The position numbers were made by a program, and so were the translations under genes. Below are positions 23,163 to 35,943 of a stretch of 64,000 bases of DNA, one piece after another. Each line of letters begins with the position of its first letter. The stretch's first letter is position 1. The notes under the pieces are model-generated. The model worked only from the letters and a program-made list of their open reading frames with translations. It had not been told where the DNA came from and did not search any database. Source of the stretch: Acholoe squamosa (taxonomy: Eukaryota > Annelida > Polychaeta > Phyllodocida > Polynoidae); the NCBI GenBank assembly GCA_949317995.1, contig OX439044.1, positions 31,630,733-31,694,732 of the forward strand, written 5' to 3'.

Positions 23163-23396
23163 TAGCTGCTGGGAATTCCTGGTATGCTGTGAGCTGCTCA
23201 TGATCAATGGGCATGTCCTCCAGCGGGAGGAGTTGGTCTAAACATAGCTACTAGGAATTCCTGGCATGCAGTGAGCTGCTCGTGATTAATGGGCATGTCC
23301 TCCAGCAGGAGGAGTTGGTCTAAACATAGCTGCTAGGAATTTCTAGCATGCAGTGAGCTGCTCGTGATTGACGGGCGTATCCTCCAGTGGGAGGAA
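23163..23396. repeat. 82-bp tandem repeat, ~2.9 copies
   Basis: Units start near 23163, 23245 and 23327, with core GTGAGCTGCTCRTGAT and GTCCTCCAGCGGGAGGA. The copies differ at a few positions, and the last stops where the SINE begins. Confidence 0.85.
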
Positions 23397-23830
23397 AATC
23401 ATTGGATTCTTCTTCATTTCGAATATATTCGACATATTAAGCATGGAGGGAACATCTAGACTATCTAAAGATGTATATGTTTTAATATTTCGACATGATA
23501 CAGTTGGATTCAATACGAACAGTGGGTGCAAACATAGGACTACGACCACAGGTCAGAATTTCTTTACTTTCGCATTGAGTTTCATCATCTTTCAGTGTGG
23601 CGTAATGGCTAAGAGCCTCGTCTACCTCCACTGTGGCTGGGGTTCAATACTCCTACGAATTTGCACGATTTTTCACATTAAAAAATGGCGAGATAGACTT
23701 TGTCTTCACCACACATTTCCCAAAATATTTGTATGCCCGCCAGCACTTTCCCAAAAGATTCCAAGTCCAACTTGACCTCAAAAAAGTATATATAAAAATT
23801 CCAAAAAGCACATGTTCGTATAATGCTCTC
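23397..23830 (+). mobile_element. tRNA-like SINE, copy 1
   Basis: A Pol III A-box-like segment GTGTGGCGTAATGGCTAAGA (from ~23596) and a B-box-like GGTTCAATACTCC (23641-23653) lie within a unit. Its head (ATTGGATTCTTCTTCATTTC…) and tail (TCAAGTTGGACTT in reverse) recur at 38835-39215 in the opposite orientation. The tRNA fold is degenerate. Confidence 0.7.
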
Positions 23831-24059
23831 ACAAGGCACTGATAGATGATAGCATAACAGTAAGGGAGGTGGCAGAATAGTGGTATAATAGTCATTCTAT
23901 GTTAGTACTAGGCTTGAAAGGAGAACTCTCCTCGTTCATTACAGTCTCTAATACTACAGTCTTGAATGCTTGCTACGCTTGCTTTTTCTTTTTTCATCAT
24001 ATTTGGTGGAAGAGCCTGAGCCATAAGTGCTCTATTAGCTAAATCAGCATAAAATTTGT

Positions 24060-24330
24060 ACACCTTTGCCCATAACTTTTGATTTTCCTATTTTCCATGG
24101 CAACAGAAAGTTACCAAGATGCCTATTTAGGCCCAAAATTGCTCTGTTGATATTCCACATTTGGAACCTTTCCACCCAAAATTTCTCAAAAAATCATGGT
24201 ATTCTCCATCAAAAAGTACCTATAGTAGTTCTCGGTCTGTTTTTCCTGTTCTAGTCTAGTGGTGCCCTGTGGTGGCTAAATCAGGAACTAAATCCCACAG
24301 GAATCCCCATTTCTGCTTGCTGGATCACAG
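24060..24330 (+). repeat. Interspersed repeat family B, copy 2
   Basis: It aligns by eye with 31080-31460. Shared strings include TTTGCCCATAACTTTTGAT, CCATGGCAACAGAAA, GGCCCAAAA, GTGGTGCCCT.TGGTGGCTA and CCCCATTTCTGCTTGCTGG. It is non-coding. Confidence 0.75.
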
Positions 24331-24778
24331 TAAATTATTTACTTCATCACATCAAATATAGGGCTAAGGCTTGGTGCCCCAATATGTTAGCTTTCATACA
24401 ATCGGATGGATATAATTGAATAGTATTGGTGATGTATTGATTCACGTGATAAAGATTTAAACACAAGGAAGGAAGAGAAACTAATATATCCCATTTCATC
24501 GGCCTTATATCATGAGGGTATGTTATAGTGAACTAATCTACACTCTAAATAGCAGATGTTTTCTTCTGCTAGGGTGAACATCGCTTTGCACTTGGGTGCA
24601 CCAAACTATATACGTTAGATCCTACACCAGGTATTGAATATTAACTTGCCAAGACAATCAGATAAGCAGCATTTATGGTGTTCTTTGCCTAAACCAAATG
24701 TATTTTAAGGGCCATTTATCCCAATCCATCCTCATGTTATAGAGCATTCTACTGGGAAGTCACCAGTGCATTATATCA

Positions 24779-25068
24779 GTATATCTCCCGCGTATAAGGC
24801 GCATCCCTCCTATAAGATGCAACTAGAGTTTCAGAATATGGTCAAAAAAGGAAAATAACCATAACTTTTGTTCTACTCTATGGATTTAAAAATTTAAAAA
24901 GCTGTATGTAGCTAGGGCCTGCAGGACCCCCCTGAACCACCTTATGTCGTATTAGGAGTTACTATGAGTGTAATATATCAAAAGAAATGTCTTGGTGTCC
25001 CCCTTATGGAACCAGAGAGAACTAAAACCCCGCGTATATATGACGCGCCTTATACGCGGGATATTATC
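24779..25068 (+). mobile_element. MITE family A, copy 4 (degenerate)
   Basis: It has the same interior order and inner ends CTCCCGCGTATAAGGCGC / GCGCCTTATACGCGGG, but the outer 6-8 bases of each end have decayed and no TA duplication is clear. The open frame through it is incidental. Confidence 0.75.
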
Positions 25069-28000
25069 TTACACTATCAGGGTAGATATACCATAAATCG
25101 ACCATTTCCCTATGGAATTTGTGGTCAAATTCTAAATTCAATTGACCTATTTGTATTTGTTCCATCAACATATCTCAAGGATGATAATAGCAATTGTATA
25201 TTTCTACACTTGTTTGGTACTATTATTACTCTAGAACAGGTGTACTCAGTAAAGGGGAGATCTACCTTTTCACCTGTACTATGAAACATTGATGTAGATA
25301 TGTTTTGATATGTTCAAAGGATTCGGCATTTACATTCTGTATATAGTTGTGCTCTGTGTATATGATCATCACATCATATTGTATCGTAATATACCTTGTG
25401 AGAGATACAATAAACAATTAAAAGAAAATGAGAGATTTTTTGTCATGTTATCTCACCTATAACCGTCCAAAATTCAACAAGTCGACCGGGGAAGATATGC
25501 TAATACAATGCCGCTAACAAAGGGAAATAAAGTTGGTATATCCTCTAAAAAGAAAATGTGTGGTAACATGTCTAAATAAATTGTAAATGCTCATCTCTTG
25601 TGTTAAACATAATTGTTCCAATCACTTCTAGTCCATAGTGCCTCAAAATGAAGTGTCTAATCACAACAAAATACACTTCTCTGGATGGCCCTTCACATTC
25701 CTGCTCACCACATTTGCACATGTTGGCTAGTCTCACAGGACATAGGTTTTTCTTTTTATTTATTTTTTTATTTTGGAGCAGAAATATTTCATATGATTAT
25801 TAGATATTTTAGCACACGGTTTAGAATGTGGTCTAGGTGGTGATTGAAGAGAAACCCCAAATTTCATACTCTGATAGCAGACATGGTCACTTTAAGACAC
25901 TTGGGAATAATTTTCTTTATAGTAGCCTGCTGTTTCTGATAATGTGACAATGGCTTGATTAATATATAGTTAGGGAACTGCATGCGTCATTATGTGTACT
26001 GGGAGCTCAGAGATGAAAATCCATGACCATGAAGCAACAATATACAAAAACATCTCAATAAATAACCCATTAAGTAACAACTCTCCAATCCTCTCAGGCA
26101 ATTAATACCCATCTGACCCCGTCTTCTATGACGGTACAGGTTCTCAGCTGAAATTCCCATCAATGAATCTAGATGTAAGTACCAGCACAGCGCTCCTTAA
26201 GGCTACGATTAGAGACGTAAGCCAAAGACCATTCCTCTTCAATGGGCCCTTATGGTCCTAGAGGCGCTTTGCTACAAAAACTAATTATGGTGATCAAGCG
26301 GTGATGGCCGATAGAGGGAACCTACCAGATTAAATAGCCGCAATGGAAAATGTGAATTCCCGTGGGCCGAGGCCGACTGGCTGAGGAAATAACCACAAGG
26401 CAATTGCTTTGGAGGTGGTGGCTTAGGGGCTAAACCCATTGATAAGAATCATGGATAAGAATAACGCCATTCTTCTCAGCACAAAAGGTCAAATATGGAT
26501 CCATTTTACACTCTCCGACTGAGTCTAAGCAGGATTTCCACAAAGTGATATTTCATACATTGACATTAGGATCTGCTTGGAGAATGAATTCAGCGTATCA
26601 TAGAAGCATGGTACATAGTTATGTCACCCGATCGGATTGCTTCTTACAGCGCCTGCGGGCCCGTTAGTTGGTCACAGAGACGCTCAAGAGGAATTGGCTT
26701 GCACTTTATCGGACACGGGGGTCTTGGATCCGATTAGTAAAATTGCCAAAGACGGTGCCCCAGGTACTCTAATGGTTTGCTTTATTGGATAAGAAAACAT
26801 GCGTAGAGACGAAGCCATGGTTAATGTATATATCTTTTCAAACATGTATACGTGGTCAATTATGTTTGTAATTTGACTGTCTTTTACAAGTGTTGTCTCT
26901 GATTAGCCATGGCGGGAATTTGTCTGGGTACCTTGAATAATACTTCAAGGAAAATGTGTGGCATGTACTGGGAAAGGGGGGCTTATTGCACCCTGCACTA
27001 AGACCCCTTTTTGCAGATCATGTCAAATATGACTTTCATTTAAATGATGTAGGAAGAGGGGAATGTGAAATGCTGGATTCTTCATATAGAAATATGGCGC
27101 TCAACTCAACAAAGAAGCCTCAGCTAAGGTCAGAAAACGTTTCTAACGTTAAAAAAGATTTAACCATGGTACCGAGCCATAGGGAAACATTTTGTAAGAA
27201 AAACCTGCATATAAGACTTTGATAAAGCCCCATAGAACACACATTATGATACATTTTATCGCAGGTTATATGTGCTCCAATCCTTCCAGAGGACTGACAT
27301 CTAAACCGCATAAATATTTCCATTTATAAAGTGCAAGAAGAAGTGCATTACTGCCCAACTCAGTACCTTTCTGACAAATGGGTGATCGTTTTCAATGGGT
27401 TAAAACCCATTTTGGCAGACTTCCCTTTCACCGCCACTTAAACCAGAAGGTCTCAACAAACCCCTATTTAATATAAACGACAAGTGTATAAAAGCTTTTC
27501 TTAAATATATTTACCCACGTTATATTCAATATATGGACACAAAGGAAAGCGTGGAAGGCAGTGCCAGTCCAGTGGCTAGTCAAGGTAATATCATGTAATA
27601 TACTATAAACACCTCAGGGCAACCAGCCTTAGAACTACTATGGCACATACGAGTGAAGAGAGCGATTCAAAGAAAGCTTGAAATTCACTCCAAGATGATT
27701 TCCTTTCTAGAAATAATATTCACAAACAAGAGACATATAACCATCAAATTAAGCTGATCCAAAGAAGTAAATTCATAGCTAAATTCCTATAGGTCCTGCA
27801 TGGCATGGGGGATACATGCGACCTCCACTTTGTAATCAATACCAAGACATAATTTGAGAAAAAAGGTATTCTTAAAAAAAGTATTTAACATAATGTTGAG
27901 TAAGGAAAAGCAACATCTGTTGTGTACACAGACCATTTCCCTTTCTGGTTAGCCACTCTGTCTTATCACCTTTATTGGATTGCAAGAAAATAATACTATC

Positions 28001-30300
28001 ATATTGCTGATTGTACTTTATCTGCTTTATCAGAAATAGGAAGAAAACAAAATGGGCACATATGACCTAATGTCTCAACTTAGCTTATCACCCTACATTG
28101 CACTTCAGAATTGAAAATGAAAAAGGAAGATGATTATGCCCTGTATACTAGGATTATTATTGCCTCACTTATCCTTGAAATCAGAGCCATATTCCAAGTC
28201 ATAATCTCATTCGTAAGTTTCATTCTATAGAGTAGCTAACAGCACCCAATACCACATTCATTTAGTATTGTTAACAAACACCTTTCTGTATATGACTGAA
28301 CCCTAGAAGGACCCTATAAGAAGTGAGTAGGCACTTATGATGATCAATCCACTCTTCATATTTTGGCTGGTGCTGAGGCAGCTCTAGGGAGGGCATTGCA
28401 GGGGGTCCAGATAAGGCCAAGAAATAAAATAAGGCACTTTAAAGAAAATGTTAAGAATATGCAAGATACTTTGAAATAAACATGTATTCAAATACATTGG
28501 TGCAGCAGAGGTAAATTTTACCCGTTTGACAGAGAAAGCTCGGGAGAATATTACCATTTCAATACCCCCACAAACTCGATTTAATCCTGTGCAGTGATTT
28601 TGAGAATTTATGAAACCATGTAGACCCTTTTAGGTCATATTTTATTAAAAAAAAAAAAAAAAGGTTGAACCATGTGATACATTATTTCTTTTGGCCTTAG
28701 GCTGATGGCTCCTATGTAACGTCAAGCATGCACCGCTGGTAGCCTGTAGGGCCACCCCCTGGAGGAGTGTAGTAACAGGAGGGCCCTGAGGCCAGGTGAG
28801 CGCCCAGTGCAACGCCTGGAGTGGAAGCCAGCACACCACAGGACGCTCCAGGGTGTCACTTGTAGGCTGGACACAAGCTGCACTCCTCCTGTGTTTGTTT
28901 ATACCTGTGTGTAGTATGTTATAGTGGTTTTCATTCATTAATGAGTTGGCCTGGTGTTATACTACATGTGTAGATGTGATGGATTGCTAATTATAGCACG
29001 ATCAAATACAGCTGTGATTTATGGAATCAATCTGAGAGGAACCTTACCAGATACAGGAGTCTACAGCCAATATACAAGAAGGAGAGAAATGCATGGAACT
29101 AGTTGGAGCAAGTAGCAGACAGTTTATAAAGTAAAACTACAACAGCTGACCTATAGATATTCAGAAACAACACGGCTTATTAACACATTTAAACAACTTA
29201 TTATTGTTAAAACAGAATGCATATCATTGCATGTGACACACCAATTTGGAATAACAGAGTGCCCCAGACGTTGATGCAGTGATCTTTGTCAAGAATTCAA
29301 TCTATCACAGATATAAATTGTTGTATGAACTACACTAAGAACTGTATGCACCTCACCACCCCTAACAGTCATGACTATGACGTCATAAAGAGGGATTAGG
29401 ACTCATTGAGACGTAAAGGAGAATTACACAAGGCAGTGCTCGGTCCTGGGCACGTGCTAATATATTGGTAAGTGTTTTGGCTAAAGGTCTATTACTTATT
29501 GGGATTTAGCAGTTTTATATTATTGGTCCATTCGCATTTATAACATGATAGGAATCGCTATATAAGATACAGACACACCAAAATCAATATAGGCAGAATC
29601 CCCCCCCCCCCACAAGCCTCTATAGGGGCTCGCTCGGGGGAGAGTGTGGGATATCCGGCGGGTAGAGGGTTAAAAATTAATAAAAAACCACATAGTAATA
29701 ACAAATCAATGTGGGAAATGCCCATCAGTATGCCATTCAAATCCTATGGCATACCGTCGGAAGGAACATAAACTGTGAAAAAATGACATCACTCATTTCT
29801 TTTTATCTCAGCTGATGTTTTGTAAAATTAATATGACAGGGAGTGGTGCACATATTCAGATTTTGAGCCATTTCAAAGATGTAACCTTTCAGAACGTGGA
29901 TAGGGTTCGATCAAAATGAGATTTTAATAATCTCTAGGATTAAATATTTTGACAAATTGGCGTTGGCAACACCAACCATCCAAAATCAAATTCAGTGTTA
30001 TTGATAGTGCCTGATAGGTATAGCATGAGAGTAAAAGAAAGGAAATAACAGTTTTTACAGGTTAGTTCTTACTCCTACTCCACTAACTAAAATGTGTAAA
30101 CCTAGTGCAGGTGTTTGAACTAGATAACCTCTTCCGACGAATGGCTTTTAGCCAAATCTGGACGCCTTCACATCAACATGTGTTTAAGGATCTAAAGGGA
30201 TCTAACGTCATTAGGGCGGATGTTGTGGGCGCTAACGCAATTAAATAAGATACTTCAGCCTGGGGTACTGGGGATTTCCCCTGGCTTTTCAAAGGCTATA
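25069..30300. other. Gene-poor 5.2 kb, nothing firmly recognised
   Basis: Scanned on both strands; no exon set, RNA gene or bounded transposon could be supported. Weak items are a poly(A) run at 28646-28662, C run at 29600-29609, and a segment near 26957-27025 (GGCATGTACTGGGAAAGGGG) that resembles 34206-34290, so probably an old interspersed repeat. Confidence 0.5.
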
Positions 30301-30394
30301 AGTGCATTTGTAGATAGAGAGTTCTTCTAGTAACTACACACGTCTTGTCAGCAATCACATCAACTGTGATATTTGTGAAAGGGAGACGTTTCAG
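30293..30394 (+). promoter_or_regulatory. Candidate TATA box and 5' UTR exon of the 332-residue gene
   Basis: GGCTATAAGTGC (about 30294) is followed by ~100 bases ending GACGTTTCAG|GTAATTCC at 30394. This would make a plausible leader exon spliced to the acceptor at 30674. This is inference from consensus strings only. Confidence 0.35.
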
Positions 30395-30717
30395 GTAATT
30401 CCTAGAGGTACATATTCACACTACAGCAGTAATTTTGACATAAATTTGTTCACACTACAGCAGTCAGATTTGCGATTAAGGGATATGGAGATGTTTCTTC
30501 AAATACTCAAAACTAGGATTAAATTTTCAACTTCTGTGTTTGCAGAGAAGGAGCAAATGTTATATGTGCATTATTTTCCGAACCGCCATTTATCAAACTT
30601 ACAGCATCTTTTTTTAAAGCGAACGAGATAAATATCAAGATACATGTCTTGTAATATCTTTCTTTTCTCCTCAGAGACCACATACAACATACAGAAGGTT
30701 CATCATCACCAATCACC

Positions 30718-33204
30718 ATGCCCTCTGACGGCACAACTACACGTAACTCTGTCATACAGAAGGTCCAGAACAGAAATAACATGGCTGACATGTACCTCAG
30801 CCGCCAGATGGACGAATTTAAGAAATACCTCACACAAAAGGTAAAATGTGTAAAGGCAAGGAGAAAGGGTGCTCCGTGCTAAAAGTAAACTTTAAAATTC
30901 AGATCACTAGCTTTACAGTGATATATTGCATGTGAAAATAGTCCTGTTAGTTTTGGAGAAATAGCTTGCTAAATATGGGTAGGTATGACCATTTCATGAA
31001 TATCAATAAGCCCTATGTCTCCATGGTTATGAGATACAACTATAATTAGCATAATTTATGCTAATTAGCTAAATTAGCGTAAAATTTCAAGCTTTTGCCC
31101 ATAACTTTTGATCTAGAAATGATATTTTCATTCTGTTTCCACCATAGTGGACCTTGTGAAACATTCCTTCAAATAGGATCATCGATTTTCTTATTTGGAA
31201 TGAATTTCATGTTTCCATGGCAACAGAAATCAACAAAAAATGCCTATTTTGGCCCAAAAAACATTCTTTTTAATACCAAATATGGAACCTTTCCCCCAAA
31301 ATAGAACGTTTTATCAAAAATCTTTGAATTCTCCACAAAAAAGTAGCCTATAGCAGTTTTAGGCATATTTTTCCTATTCTAGCCCATAGTGGTGCCCTCT
31401 GGTGGCTAAAACATGTACTAAATCCCGCAGGAACCCCCATTTCTGCTTGCTGGCTCACAAATACTTATTATAATCAATTACAAGAGCAAATTTGGGTTCA
31501 AGATGAAGGAAAATGTGTAAAAGTCATCATACTATTTGTATAAATATATAAATTTTGAGAATATCACATAAAAGAGGACAAGTTGTTTTTTCATCCGATT
31601 GTTGAACTTTTATTTGGGCTTGTTCACATCGAATGCATGCGACTCTCTATATCTATTGAAACCTATTGTCTTTCCCTTGCAGGTATTAACCATAGAGATG
31701 GAACGCTTAGAGTGGCACACTTTCCTTAAAGACCTCAGGAAATGCGATTCAGATGACCTTCAAGAGTTTGTACCGTAGGTGTTTCATTCCTAGACACTTT
31801 AAAATCAATAAAAGATATTTGATTCCCAACATTTAGGGTCTGAGGGTGATTCATAAAAACTCACGACATAAAATTGAAATTTTCGTTAGGCTCCAAAGGA
31901 ATATAAGGAGATCGAATTAAGTAGATGAACAGAGATTTCTAATCAGTATTATTAACTAGGCATATTTAACACTGGGAATGCAAAATGATATAATGGCCAT
32001 CTTCCATTCCTAAAATGTTTGCTTCTGAATGCATTATATGAACACAGAAAGATCGTCAGCTTTTATGAATCGCCCTCCTAATTATGTTTCTGAACAAATA
32101 TTCTAGTCCATTAAGATGCTTAGGTATTAAGGCATAAACTGCCACGACTGCTCTACCAATCACTGTGTTCATCTAGAGACCAATCGTAAGGAGGAATCTC
32201 TGATGACGTCATGCCTCTCCACATATATAGCCAAATCATTAGTGGTTTTTGAGATCGTTAGTGATTTTGAAACAAGCCTCTGAGAACCTTACCCCCAGCC
32301 TTTCCCAATGATATTTCAGTGCCTCCCTTAAATGATAACGAACGTTTTAATCACTCAAATAAAATCCCTTCTATCATACCTGTGATTGCCTAATCCCAAA
32401 GTATCACTTCTGCGTTTCAGACTGTTGATAGATGAGTTTGGAGAGGGGGAATACACATCGAGATGCAGGAAACTTAAAACCCGATTCAGGGACCTCTTCA
32501 CAGCCGTGGAGTTAGGGATGAAGGACGAGAAACTATCCATGGACTATGTAAAGATCAAGGAGGATGGGGAGACTGCACAGAAGGACTACAGGATGCTTCG
32601 CACTGAGCTTAAGAATAGGCCAAAGCCACCCCCTATTGTTGAACCAGATGCAAGGAATCCAAGCCCTGTCAAGGCAGTGTCCAGAAATGAAGCCACCAAA
32701 TCAAGAACTACAGGATTTATCACAAGTATGGTGACACCAGGAATAGACCAGGTAGCACAGGCCAACAGGCCACAGGCCCTGGGGGTCAACAAAGTCAGAG
32801 ACTCACAAGATCAAGGACAGACTCTTGCTGTGCCACGTTTTGGCGCCACAAAACCTTTCTTCCCGTCGATACCCATCCCAAAGCCGTCTGCCCAAGAACC
32901 GGTAGTCCGAAAAGAAAATGACGATGATCTTGAATCTGAACTCGACCTTGGGCCTGATAGTGAAGACGAAGAGGAGGAGAGAAAGAGGAAAGAAAAGAGA
33001 AAGAAAGAGAAAGATATGATGCGAAACATGCTGGACAATAATGCGAAGAAATTGAGAAAAAGACGACGTATGAGGAAGCCAAAGAAGCCACTAGAAAACA
33101 GAATCGAAGAATTCTTCGTCAAAATCGATAACCTCAGATGTGAACCTAATAATGGTCCATCCACAAATGGCTACTTGCCTCCAATAGGCGTTACTGCATA
33201 CTAA
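30718..33204 (+). CDS. Unrecognised 332-residue charged protein (3 coding exons)
   Basis: Exons 30718-30840, 31683-31774 and 32421-33204 join in phase (AAAAG|GTAAAA, TTGCAG|GTATTA, TACC|GTAGGT, TTTCAG|ACTG). The ATG at 30718 has CACC in front and follows an acceptor at 30673-30674, so a 5' UTR exon lies upstream. Residues 1-130 are predicted helical (RQMDEFKKYLTQK, MERLEWHTFLKDL, RCRKLKTRFRDLF). Residues ~130-240 are Pro/Ser-rich linker. A strongly acidic run (about 243-260, LESELDLGPDSEDEEEE) is followed at once by a Lys/Arg run rich in RKRKEKRKKEK and LRKRRRMRKPKK, then a short helix. The basic tract could be a nuclear or nucleolar signal. I do not recognise the family. Confidence 0.75.
31080..31460 (+). 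repeat. Interspersed repeat family B, copy 3
   Basis: It lies in the first coding intron of the 332-residue gene. It is the longest copy, beginning AAGCTTTTGCCCATAACTTT and ending near TTCTGCTTGCTGGCTCACA, and is diverged from 24060-24330 mainly by substitutions. Confidence 0.75.
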
Positions 33205-33406
33205 TGCCATTACTGTTCAAGTATAATTATAGACTCAAAGATTTAAGTTCACAAGCAGGAAAGTCGTCTGCTCTGGAAGGTGTCGTTTATCCCTGCTGTC
33301 CAATTCTAGTCCCTGAAGCCCACACAGTGCGTGCTATCATCATTTTCCTTACATATGGCTTATACCCATCTATAATAGAAATCATCATTGCAGAATAATA
33401 TAGTGT

Positions 33407-33835
33407 AGGGGCCAGCTCTGCCGTAAGGCCAGCAGCCCCGTTTCTGGAGATCCCAGCCCCCAGGGGCTGGCATCCGGTGGTAGCTCCCCCCTACGTGTGT
33501 GTCATACCAATCCAGGTGTAGGTGCCTGGAACGGTATAATACAGATACGCTTCGACCCTGGCAGTACTGTGTACTGGTAGGTCAACTGGGAAGTCAGGAG
33601 TGCCTCACACTGCTTGATAAAGCCCAATCGATCTGGTTGGGAGGAATGCTTGGTGCTGGTTGGCCATGGTTGAAGCTGGTTGGGAGGAGTGTAGGGGCCA
33701 GCTCTGGCTGTAAGTCCATGGCGGTAGGCCATCTGCCCCGTTCTGGTTGCACCAGCCCTCAGGGGCTGGTCAGCTGGTATAAGCTGCCCCCCTTGTGTAT
33801 TATACCGATCCAGATGTAGGTGGAAGGTAGAGAAT
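33407..33835. repeat. Compound repeat, two ~140-bp copies
   Basis: Copies begin GTAGGGGCCAGCTCTG at about 33407 and 33689. Each contains an AGCCCC…AGGGGCTGG hairpin and ends with ATACCRATCCAGRTGTAGG. The second leads directly into the tRNA-like units. Confidence 0.7.
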
Positions 33836-33842
33836 GTCAGAC

Positions 33843-33914
33843 GGGGAAGTAGCTCAGCGGTAGAGCTTCCGCCTGCAGGTTGGAGGGTCCCGGGTTCGAC
33901 TCCCGGTTTCTCCA
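33843..33914 (+). tRNA. tRNA-like unit 1 (GCA loop), probably SINE or pseudo-tRNA
   Basis: These 72 bases fit a cloverleaf. The acceptor pairs GGGGAAG with TTTCTCC (with G-U pairs), the D arm is GCTC…GAGC, the T arm is CCGGG-TTCGACT-CCCGG, and A is the discriminator. The A-box (TAGCTCAGCGGTAGAGC) and B-box (GGTTCGACTCC) are good. The anticodon loop CTGCAGG would read GCA (Cys), but stem TCCGC/TTGGA has a mismatch and a wobble, and the unit is embedded in a longer repeat duplicated at 34001. Confidence 0.5.
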
Positions 33915-34000
33915 GGACGTTTTCCGCCGACCTCTACACTGGTGTAGAGGTCGTGTATTATACCGATCCAGATGTAGGTGGAAGGTAGAGAATGTCAGAC

Positions 34001-34072
34001 GGGGAAGTAGCTCAGCGGTAGAGCTTCCGCTTCGAAGTTGGAGGGTCCCGGGTTCGAGTCCCGGTTTCTCCA
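34001..34072 (+). tRNA. tRNA-like unit 2 (CGA loop), probably SINE or pseudo-tRNA
   Basis: It is identical to unit 1 except for the anticodon loop (TTCGAAG, formally CGA) and one T-loop base (GGTTCGAGTCC). A true Ser tRNA would have a long variable arm, which is absent. The same ~50-base leader (ATACCGATCCAGATGTAGG…) and trailer (GACGTTTTCCGCCGACCTCT) flank both units, so this is a 158-bp tandem duplication. Confidence 0.5.
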
Positions 34073-34097
34073 AAGACGTTTTCCGCCGACCTCTACA

Positions 34098-35943
34098 ATA
34101 TTATTTATACCTTTATTTTCGTGTTATTGGATTACAATAAGCAATCAGGAATTGTGCAAAACTATATGCGATCCCTTCAGCAAAAATCGTTTTTAACAAA
34201 CACGTTTTTAACGTTTGCAAATATGACATGTACTGGGAATTGGGACCCTAAATATACCATGCACGCCAAGGGCCCTTTTAGCAGATCACATTAATGGTTG
34301 ACAAATGTTTATGGTTCTATTACGTTTAACACATTTTCCATTGGATTTTTTTTTTATGTTTCTTTCAACGTTCGTTGTTCGACGTCTGTAGAAACATCTA
34401 TTAGTTCCAATTAACGTTTAAAACAAACATTTGCGGAACTGAAATTTGGTTGCTCTCCAAACGTGTCCTTGTCTTCTTATATAATTCAAATAAAAAGAGA
34501 ATTGGGGACAGCGAAGAGCCAGGATAACATACTCGACGCCCTAATAGAATGTGTGACCCATACTCTCAAAACGGTTCGGAAGTCGCAAATAGGAAATATT
34601 TAAGTATTACGAGATGCACACAGAGCGCATGAAGAGCTTTCATTTAGACATTTTTGACACTACACCAATTCAGAAGCCCACTTCTAGATTTCGAAATGTG
34701 CGAAGTCCTATAAAACCAATTTGTAAGGATGGGTTTCATTTGAGAAACAAAACAAAAATAAAACACACCAAAAACAACACACAAAAAGGGCATGAAATTC
34801 CTCTCCCGTCATCAGACTGCAATGGGAAACATACATAAAAAATTGGCCCAGCTCCAGTCCGGGCGACCACAGTTCACATTAGTTTGAAAGCATAATATAA
34901 TGTTGATAAAGCAACCATTCACCTGATTAATCTGTATCTATTGAACCTTTGGGAGGACTGTCTCTTCTTGAGAAGTAATAAAGCATCGTAAGACTTTAGT
35001 GTCTAGCATATATACTTTATGCCATACCAATCCTCAAGTATGAGGCGTATTCAAATTTTGCAGAGGCCTATGCAGAGTTTATTGTAGAATCTATGCAAGC
35101 CCGTAAAAGGATTAACAGTGCTTAACAAGACAATCATTCTGTGAAAATAGCTGGGGCCGAGAAAGGTCCAAAGACTGAGACACATTTGCCATGACTAGAG
35201 AACCCCTACATAGAGGGGCATAAATATATTGCATACTCTTTGCCACTATATAGCGTGTGCAATACAGAAAAGACCTGAAGTATTTTGTTCTAGCTTTCCA
35301 CTGACTGTGGCCTTACATGATAGGTGCATTGATGCCCATGAATACAACATTGTATTTCACATTAAGATCAGAGAGGTACTAGTCAAAGGTCGACCTTATA
35401 CACAATTATGTTTCTAGGACCAACTTCTTTGCCTCTCCCACATTGGTGTGGAACCATTAAATACACTGAAGACCAATAAAATATGTTCCCGATAAGGAAA
35501 TGCGTCAATTTCGTCTGTATACTTGTGTTATGGTGGAATAGATCAATGACCTCTTTGTCCAGTGTGCGGTTTTCTTTAGCAATTGCAGTGTACAATATGC
35601 GATGGTCACATTTTAGAGGCCTCCTGAGTTGTTTCTCATTATGAGACAAACAGATCAAAGTGCACGCTATTGTCATAAGGTGTTGTAGATGACTATTTTC
35701 CAATTAGGCTTAATTTGCATCATGGACCTTATCGGCCTTTTCAGGCTTTTGTATAATAGAAATAGCTGACATGGCTCTTTCTGATTAAAAATGTGCATCT
35801 CCCCCCTCGGGAAAATCCTGTCGTTTTGAATGTTTATGAACTATCACGGTTGTAATCATTGACAAAGTGACAGACTCTGAGTTACTATTTAAGGATGTAT
35901 ACATGTATTAGCTATCATACACTCTTGTCTGTAGTTAGATGGG
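34098..35943. other. Intergenic, nothing recognised
   Basis: AT-rich. Repeated AACGTTT strings (34180-34420) resemble 40280-40440 and suggest a common diverged repeat. No exon was supported. Confidence 0.4.

Noticed and set aside
24964..25284. 106-residue ORF
   Set aside because: It lies mostly within MITE copy 4 and continues into AT-rich sequence.
28645..28938. 97-residue minus-strand ORF beside a poly(A) run
   Set aside because: No domain, no splice sites; the homopolymer may mark an old retro-insertion, but its limits are unclear.
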